Of a stretch of 25,007 bases of DNA, positions 20,284 through 25,007 are shown piece by piece. The notes beneath the pieces are model-generated. The model did no database searches and was not told the origin of the DNA. It worked only from the letters and a program-made list of their open reading frames with translations. Source of the stretch: JBBSIN01 sp038232055 (GTDB lineage Bacteria; Actinomycetota; Actinomycetes; JADGOV01). The position numbers and the translations under genes were made by a program. Every line of letters begins with the position of its first letter. Position 1 is the stretch's first letter. The stretch is taken from positions 1-25,007 of the forward strand of contig JBBSIN010000035.1 of the NCBI GenBank assembly GCA_038232055.1. The letters run 5' to 3'.

Positions 20284-20494
20284 TGAGTCCGTCCCCACCA
20301 CGAAGAACTATGTCGAGCGAAACAGTAGGGAATGCCGTCGGGCTCTCGCAAGCCAAACGGCGAAACCTCACCCTTCCGGCGGATCGGACTGGGCCGAACG
20401 CCGAAGAAGAGCCGGCCCGGCGCTGGCATCCGGCGGCACCGCGGGGAGAGGATCGTCCGGCGTGCACGTACGAGGCGGAGGTGACGTGGCGGCC

Positions 20495-21695
20495 ATGTCC
20501 CAGCTGCAGGTGCCCGAGCTCGAAGCGGCGTTGCGGGCGCGGGTCGACGGTGAGGTGCGCTTCGACGCCGGCTCCCGCGCGGCGTACTCGACCGACGCGT
20601 CGAACTTCCGCCAAGTGCCGATCGGCGTGGTCGTACCGCGCTCCGTCGAGGCGGGCGCCGAGGCGATTGCGGTCTGCCGGGAGTACGACGCGCCGCTGCT
20701 CTCGCGCGGCGGCGGCACGAGCCTGGCCGGGGAGTGCACCAACACCGCCGTGATCGTCGACTGGTCGAAGTACTGCTCCCGGCTGCGCTCGATCGACGTC
20801 GACCGGCGCCGCTGCGTCGTCCAGCCGGGACTCGTCCTCGACGCGCTCAACGACCAGCTGCGCAGCTACGGGCTCGAGTACGGCCCGGAGCCGGCGACCC
20901 ACAACCACTGCACGATCGGCGGAATAATCGGCAACAACTCCTGCGGCGCGACCGCACAGCGGACGGGCAAGGTGGTCGACAACCTGCCGCCGCGAGGTGC
21001 TGCTCTACGACGGCACCCGGATGTGGGTGGGCGCGACATCCGACAGGACTTCGATCGGATCGTCGCCGAGGGCGGCCGGCGCGCGGAGGTCTATCGCCAG
21101 CTCCGCGCACTCCGCGACGCCCACCTCGAGGACATCCGCAGCCGCTACCCGAGGATCCCGCGTCGGGTCTCCGCCTACAACCTCGACTCGCTGTTGCCGG
21201 AGCAGGGCTTCCACGTCGCGCAGGCTCTGGTCGGCTCCGAAGGCACGCTGGTGACCGTGCTGCGGGCCGAGCTCGCACTCGTACCCAGGGTCCACGGCCC
21301 CATCGCGCTCGAGGGCATGGACCACCCGCTCATCGAGTCGCAACGCCGCAAGCAGCTCAACCCGTCGGCGCTCAAGCTCTTCCCGAGGGGGGCTCCGGCC
21401 GGACGTCGTCGACTCGGGGTGCTGCGGACTCGCCGGCAACTTCGGCTTCGAGGCCGGCCACTACGACGTCTCCGTTGCCGCGGCCGAGCGGGTGCTGCTG
21501 CCCGCGTTACGAGAGGCACCCGACGAGGCGGTCGTCATCGCGGACGGCTTCAGTTGCCGGACCCAGGTCTAGCAGGGCGACAGCGGCGGCCGTCACGGCC
21601 TGCATCTCGCGGAGGTGATCCGGGCCGCGCTGGTTGGCGAGGGTGCCGCCGGCGGCTGTCCCGGGGAGGTCAGGCCTGCACGCCGTCCACGGTGA
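20495..21695 (+). pseudogene. Broken FAD-linked oxidase/Fe-S fusion gene (GlcD/DLD type)
   Basis: The first 160 codons are a good FAD-binding PCMH domain ('VVVPRSVEAGAEAIAVCREYDAPLLSRGGGTSLAGE', 'EPATHNHCTIGGIIGNNSCGA'). Damage then accumulates. A frameshift near 20985 moves 'REVLLYDGTRMWVGATSD' into another frame, a second near 21050 restores it, and about 25 residues are missing after 'RAELALVP'. Another shift near 21380 is followed by a junction at about 21400, where the sequence jumps to the extreme C-terminus of the Fe-S half ('DVVDSGCCGLAGNFGFEAGHYDVS'). The CCG motif there normally lies some 500 residues later. An in-frame TAG (21570-21572) replaces a sense codon in 'TQV-QGD'. Intact relatives are about 950 aa; this remnant is about 1.2 kb. 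Clearly inactive. An in-frame GTG at 20486 was an alternative start. Confidence 0.9.
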
Positions 21696-21713
21696 CGCTG
21701 CCATGCCGAAGCC

Positions 21714-22549
21714 CTACCCGACGCCGAGGCTCCCAACGACGACCCGCGGCAAGACCGTCGCCGCGTCGTGGGTGCGGTCCTCGACGGTGGTGGGCAGCTG
21801 CTGGTGGAAGGCACCCGTCGGCAGGACGCCGCAGCCGCCGTAGCGGGCCATGACCCGAAGCTGCGCCAGGACGTCCTCGCCACAGTGATCGGCCGGTAGC
21901 TGCCGCCAGAACCCGAAGCCACCGACCGCGCGCAGCTTGCCCGTGTCGTAGAGCACGCACCCGCCCACCCACGCCACCTTGTAGGTCAGCAGGTCGTCGT
22001 TGCCGAGGCCCAGCCGCTGCTGGACGTGCCAGGCATTGGCCGGGCTGTGCAGCTGGTGACGCTGCCATCGCGGGCCGTCGGGTCCGAACGTCTCCGGCTC
22101 GACCGGCCCCGCCCATGGCTCGATGTGTTGCTGGTGCGGTCGTACGTCGTCGAGGTGGCCGAGTCCGACCAGCGGTGCGCCGGCGAAGCCGCACTGCTCT
22201 TCTCGATCGCCGTGAGCAGGCGCGCCAGGAGCTCCGGTTCGCACAGCACGTCGTCGTCGAGGAAGAGGGCGTACGGCGCACTGGCTCGGTCGAGCAGGAA
22301 CTGCCGGTGCTCGGCGAGGCCCCGCCTCGGCAGGTGGCGCAGCAGCTCGACCGGTCGACCACGTGCCCGCAGCAGGCGTATCACGGTCTGCACCTCGCCG
22401 CCGGCGGTGGAGTCGTCGTCCTCTGTCTGGTCCGACACGATGGCTCGGAAGTGCGGCAGCGACTGGACGGTGAGGCTGGTCAGCGTCACGGCGAGCGCCG
22501 TGGGCCGGCGGTAGGTGGGGCTGAGTACGTCGACCGGAAACTCGGTCAC
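21714..22549 (-). pseudogene. Family 2 glycosyltransferase with one frameshift
   Basis: The N-terminal half (22549 to about 22205) reads 'VDVLSPTYRRPTALAVTLTSL', 'RAIVSDQTEDDD', 'RGLAEHRQFLLDRA' and 'YALFLDDDVLCEPELLARLLTAI', a GT-A domain with a DDD metal site. One base is lost near 22200-22206. The second half continues in the next frame with 'EEQCGFAGAPLVGL', 'AWVGGCVLYDTGKLRAVGGFGFW' and 'GEDVLAQLRVMARYGG', the usual acceptor/ED motif of GT2 enzymes, to the stop at 21714. Restored length is about 278 aa, normal for the family. The GTG start overlaps the hldE-like stop as GTGA, so the two were cotranslated and probably act in the same glycan pathway. A single indel could be a sequencing error; otherwise this is a recent pseudogene. 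Confidence 0.78.
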
Positions 22550-24072
22550 CGGCGCTCCGCCCCGGAACCGACGGGCTCTGGGTACGGGTCGTGGCGCGCC
22601 TCCGGCTGCACCGCCGGGACGGCGCCGCGGATGCGCTCGATGATCGCGCTCGTCGAGCGATCCTCGAGGTAGGGAAGGATCTGCACTGTGCCGCCGTGCC
22701 GCTCGACGTACGCCGCCTCGGGAACCATGTCCGGTCGGTAGTCGCCGCCCTTGACGTAGACGTCCGGTCGCACGAGCTCGACGAGCTCGACGGCGGTCTG
22801 CCCGTCGAACGTGGCCAGGTGGTCGACGCAGCTCACTGCGGCGAGGACCTGCGCCCGGTCGGCGAGTCGCGTGATCGGGCGCCCCGGTCCCTTGAGCCGC
22901 CGGATGCTCTCGTCGGAGTTGAGGCCGACGACCAGCACGTCGCCGAGCGCCTTCGCGCGGTTGAGCAGGTCGACGTGACCGCGGTGCAGCAGGTCGAAGC
23001 AGCCGTTGGTGAAGACGATCCGTCGCCCCTGCCGCCGCTGGTACGCCAGCTGGTCGGCGAGGGTCGCGCGGTCCTCCAGCCGGGTCGTCGTGTCGGCCAG
23101 GTGCCCGCGCAGGTCGTCCGCGGAGCACGTCGCCGTACCGTCACGACCGATGACGACCGCCGCGGCGGCCGAGGCCAGCTCGGCGGCGCTCGGCGCGTCG
23201 CTCCCGGCGGCCAGCGCGAGCGCGAACCCGCTCGTGAAGGAGTCGCCGGCGCCGCACGCCCGTACGTCGGCGGTGGGCCGGCTGTAGGTCCGGTACGGCG
23301 GACGGTCTCGCTCGCAGACGACGGCCCCGTCGCGGTCGAGCGTCACCGCGACCAGGTTGGCCCCGGTCGCGTCGAGCAGCTCGCCGGAGCGCTCGGTCAC
23401 CGCGGCGGCCCGGCCTCCGGGAGCACCGGGCAGCCTGGAAAGCAGGTTGCAGACCTCGTCGTAGTTGGGCTTCATCGCGGTGGCGCCGACGTGTCGATAC
23501 CGATCCGTGGACCGTGCGTCGACGACGAGCACTCGGGGCGCGCGGCGCTGCAGCTCGCGCAGGGCGTCGACGACCCGGTCGCTCAGGACGCCGTAGCCGT
23601 AGTCCGAGACGATCAACGCGTCGCAGTGCTGGAACGCGACGCCGAGCCGGCGTACAAGCTCCTCCTCGACCGCCTCCGGCAGCGGAGCAGGCCCGCCCTC
23701 GTCGAAGCGGACCAGCATCTGCCCGCTCGCCACGACGCGACGCTTGGCCACGGTCTGCCGGCCGGCGTCGACGAGCAGTCCCTCGACGCCGACCCCGCAG
23801 TGGCGCAGGGACTCGCGCAGCGCGGCACCGTCCGGGTCGGCGCCCACCACGGACAGGAATCCGACGCGGGCACCCAGCGCGGCTACGTTGGCCGCGACGT
23901 TGGCCGCGCCCCCGGGGACCGCTCGCCGTTCTCGGACAGAGACCGTCGGCACCGGAGCCTCGCGGGCGATGCGCAGCGAGTCGCCGTACAGATAATCGTC
24001 GAGCAGAGCGTCGCCGACGACGAGCACGTCGAGGCCGGGAAACGCGTCCAGCAACGACTGCGGCGTCGGCAC
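22546..24072 (-). CDS. hldE: Bifunctional heptose 7-phosphate kinase / heptose 1-phosphate adenylyltransferase (HldE/RfaE-like)
   Basis: A 508-aa two-domain enzyme. The N-terminal PfkB-type kinase (1-310) has 'VPGGAANVAANVAALG' (substrate) and 'RACGAGDSFTSGFALALA' (271-288, catalytic Asp277). The C-terminal nucleotidyltransferase (350-490) has 'FTNGCFDLLHRGHVDLLNRAK' with H363-x-x-H366, 'KGPGRPI' and 'YVKGGDY' (439-445). The order and length match HldE, which phosphorylates D-glycero-D-manno-heptose 7-phosphate and then forms ADP-heptose. Gram-positive bacteria lack the usual LPS target, so the product presumably feeds a surface glycan or glycosylated metabolite. The GTG at 24072 is chosen because GGGGAG lies 4 nt upstream; a TTG at 24093 has no ribosome binding site. 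The stop overlaps the glycosyltransferase start. Confidence 0.92.
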   Translation of the reverse strand: MPTPQSLLDAFPGLDVLVVGDALLDDYLYGDSLRIAREAPVPTVSVRERRAVPGGAANVAANVAALGARVGFLSVVGADPDGAALRESLRHCGVGVEGLLVDAGRQTVAKRRVVASGQMLVRFDEGGPAPLPEAVEEELVRRLGVAFQHCDALIVSDYGYGVLSDRVVDALRELQRRAPRVLVVDARSTDRYRHVGATAMKPNYDEVCNLLSRLPGAPGGRAAAVTERSGELLDATGANLVAVTLDRDGAVVCERDRPPYRTYSRPTADVRACGAGDSFTSGFALALAAGSDAPSAAELASAAAAVVIGRDGTATCSADDLRGHLADTTTRLEDRATLADQLAYQRRQGRRIVFTNGCFDLLHRGHVDLLNRAKALGDVLVVGLNSDESIRRLKGPGRPITRLADRAQVLAAVSCVDHLATFDGQTAVELVELVRPDVYVKGGDYRPDMVPEAAYVERHGGTVQILPYLEDRSTSAIIERIRGAVPAVQPEARHDPYPEPVGSGAERR

Positions 24073-24155
24073 CCGTCTCCCCTTCCCGGACAAATCCGGT
24101 TCAAGCGCTCAGCCACACCGCCGGCAGCGCCTCGTGCGAGACCCCCGCGATGTCT

Positions 24156-24161
24156 TACCGT
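24156..24161 (+). promoter_or_regulatory. -10 element of the VOC gene
   Basis: TACCGT ends 6 nt before the GTG at 24168. No ribosome binding site is visible, so a leaderless transcript is predicted. Confidence 0.5.
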
Positions 24162-24167
24162 GGTCAC

Positions 24168-24551
24168 GTGCCCGTCCAGCTCAACCACACGATCGTCTCG
24201 GTCCGTGACAAGCAGGAGTCGGCGAGCTTCCTCGCCGAGATTCTCGGCGTCGCGCCGCCGACGGCGTACGGCCCGTTCCTCATCGTGCAGGTCGACAACG
24301 ACGTCTCCCTGGACTTCGCCGACGACGACGGCCCGGTCCACCCGCAGCACTACGCGTTTTTGGTCGGCGAGATCGAGTTCGACCAGATCTTGGGGCGCAT
24401 CCGCGAGCGCGGACTGCCCTGGTGGGCCGACCCCGGGCGTCGGCGGCCCGGCGAGATCAACGTCAACGACGGTGGGCGCGGCGTCTACTGGGAGGACCCG
24501 AGCGGTCACTTCCTCGAGATTCTCACCCGCCCGTACGGCAGCGGAGGGTGA
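24168..24551 (+). CDS. VOC (glyoxalase/dioxygenase fold) protein
   Basis: A 127-aa protein with the two-module VOC fold: 'LNHTIVSVRDKQESASFLAEILGVAPP' at the N-terminus and 'GRGVYWEDPSGHFLEILTRPYG' at the C-terminus. Candidate metal ligands are H7, H61 ('PQHYAFLV') and E117 ('HFLEIL'). Members include glyoxalase I-like enzymes, extradiol dioxygenases and resistance proteins; the substrate is unknown. The GTG at 24168 fits the -10 spacing; an ATG at 24150 would add six residues overlapping the promoter. It is divergent from hldE and convergent with the cNMP-binding gene, 6 nt apart. Confidence 0.87.
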   Translation: MPVQLNHTIVSVRDKQESASFLAEILGVAPPTAYGPFLIVQVDNDVSLDFADDDGPVHPQHYAFLVGEIEFDQILGRIRERGLPWWADPGRRRPGEINVNDGGRGVYWEDPSGHFLEILTRPYGSGG

Positions 24552-24557
24552 CGTGAC

Positions 24558-25007
24558 CTACCGACCCGACTGCGGACACGTTGGAGGGGCGAGCGCGCGC
24601 AGCGCCGGCAGCGCCGCCGCCATCGCTGCCTCGCCGGCTGCGAGGTAGCGCTCCGCGTGGCGCATGTCGCGCCAGGTGCCGGGGCCGAACTGCAGCTCGG
24701 CGGCGCCGAGGGAGGCGAGCTCCAGGGACTCCACGACGACGTCATAGAACGACCGGCGCAGGGTCTGCTCGACCTGCTCCGCGGTCAGGCCGGCCGCGAG
24801 CCAGGTTCGCCAGCAGGACGGGGTGCCGCTCGGCCACGGCCAAAAAGGCGTCACGGGCAGTTCGACCACGTCGCTGGGCACCCGGGCGAGCACCGTCGCT
24901 GACCGCGGCTCGCCCGTGAGCAGGGCGGCCTCGCCCAGGACGTCGCCGGGCCGCTGCCGCGCCACGACCGGGCCGTCGTCCGCGCCGAGCACGTGGAGCA
25001 GTCCGCG
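24558..25007 (-). CDS. Cyclic-nucleotide-binding domain protein, 5' end beyond window
   Basis: The partial product begins in the cNMP-binding fold ('LLHVLGADDGPVVARQRPGDVLGEAALLTGEPRSATVLARVPSDVVELP'), with the phosphate-binding 'GEAALLTGEPRSATV' in the expected form, although no nucleotide can be named. The following 20 residues ('WPWPSGTPSCWRTWLAAG') do not fit the domain. In the alternate frame the same bases read 'FLAVAERHPVLLANLARG', the expected helix. A one-base loss near 24845 and a compensating insertion near 24795 explain this. Downstream frame is normal and helical ('LTAEQVEQTLRRSFYDVVVESLELASLG') to the stop at 24558. The N-terminus lies past the right edge. Whether the protein tolerates the scrambled helix is unknown. 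Confidence 0.72.
   Translation of the reverse strand, partial: RGLLHVLGADDGPVVARQRPGDVLGEAALLTGEPRSATVLARVPSDVVELPVTPFWPWPSGTPSCWRTWLAAGLTAEQVEQTLRRSFYDVVVESLELASLGAAELQFGPGTWRDMRHAERYLAAGEAAMAAALPALRALAPPTCPQSGR

Noticed and set aside
21570..21572. In-frame TAG in the FAD oxidase as possible read-through or recoding
   Set aside because: The gene also has large deletions and frameshifts, so a plain nonsense mutation is the simpler reading.

Overview
The window comes from a GC-rich actinobacterium (Actinomycetota). The evidence is the gene order clpS - DUF2017 - mec - cysO - cysM - murI - MBL phosphodiesterase - rph - rdgB, which matches the Mycobacterium tuberculosis Rv1331-Rv1341 neighbourhood, together with DUF3099 and DUF3618 proteins, frequent GTG starts and several promoters placed for leaderless mRNAs. 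I see no basis for a genus call.

Layout. 1-1.1 kb: GAF-domain sensor genes on the minus strand, running off the left edge. 1.1-3.2 kb: a cold-shock protein gene with a hairpin-bearing leader faces a DEAD-box RNA helicase gene across a shared terminator. 3.2-5.7 kb: a repeat-rich gap, a DUF3099 membrane protein, an unknown secreted protein and an unknown two-helix membrane protein. 5.7-8.3 kb: a VLCAD-type acyl-CoA dehydrogenase with an 18-bp perfect palindrome at its promoter, divergent from an RsbW-type ATPase. 8.3-10.2 kb: the NAD salvage pair pncB-pncA. 10.3-16.4 kb: the conserved core block, covering proteolysis adaptor, CysO/Mec/CysM cysteine synthesis, glutamate racemase, cyclic-nucleotide phosphodiesterase-like protein, RNase PH and ITPase. 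The rhomboid gene usual between cysM and murI is absent; in its place lies a decayed DUF559-type gene flanked by two copies of a 44-nt hairpin repeat. 16.4-19.2 kb: a polyprenyl-type glycosyltransferase, tRNA-Leu(UAG), an archaeal-type glucose 1-dehydrogenase, a DUF3618 protein and a cysteine-free Rrf2 regulator. 19.2-25 kb: a TauE/SafE transporter, a heavily deleted FAD/Fe-S oxidase pseudogene, a frameshifted glycosyltransferase coupled to an intact HldE-type heptose kinase/adenylyltransferase, a VOC protein and a partial cyclic-nucleotide-binding protein.

How the parts fit. The core operon couples protein-bound cysteine synthesis (CysO carrier, CysM synthase, Mec protease) to housekeeping cell-wall and RNA functions. 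The Rrf2 plus TauE/SafE pair may be a second sulfur-related module (inference). The accessory genes show repeated frameshifts and deletions (GAF pair, DUF559 remnant, FAD oxidase, glycosyltransferase, cNMP protein) while the core genes are intact. That points to accessory decay, or to assembly indels in some cases. The observations most worth checking are the CysO tail that runs past its canonical Gly-Gly, the paired 44-nt repeats, the acyl-CoA dehydrogenase palindrome and the csp leader hairpin.
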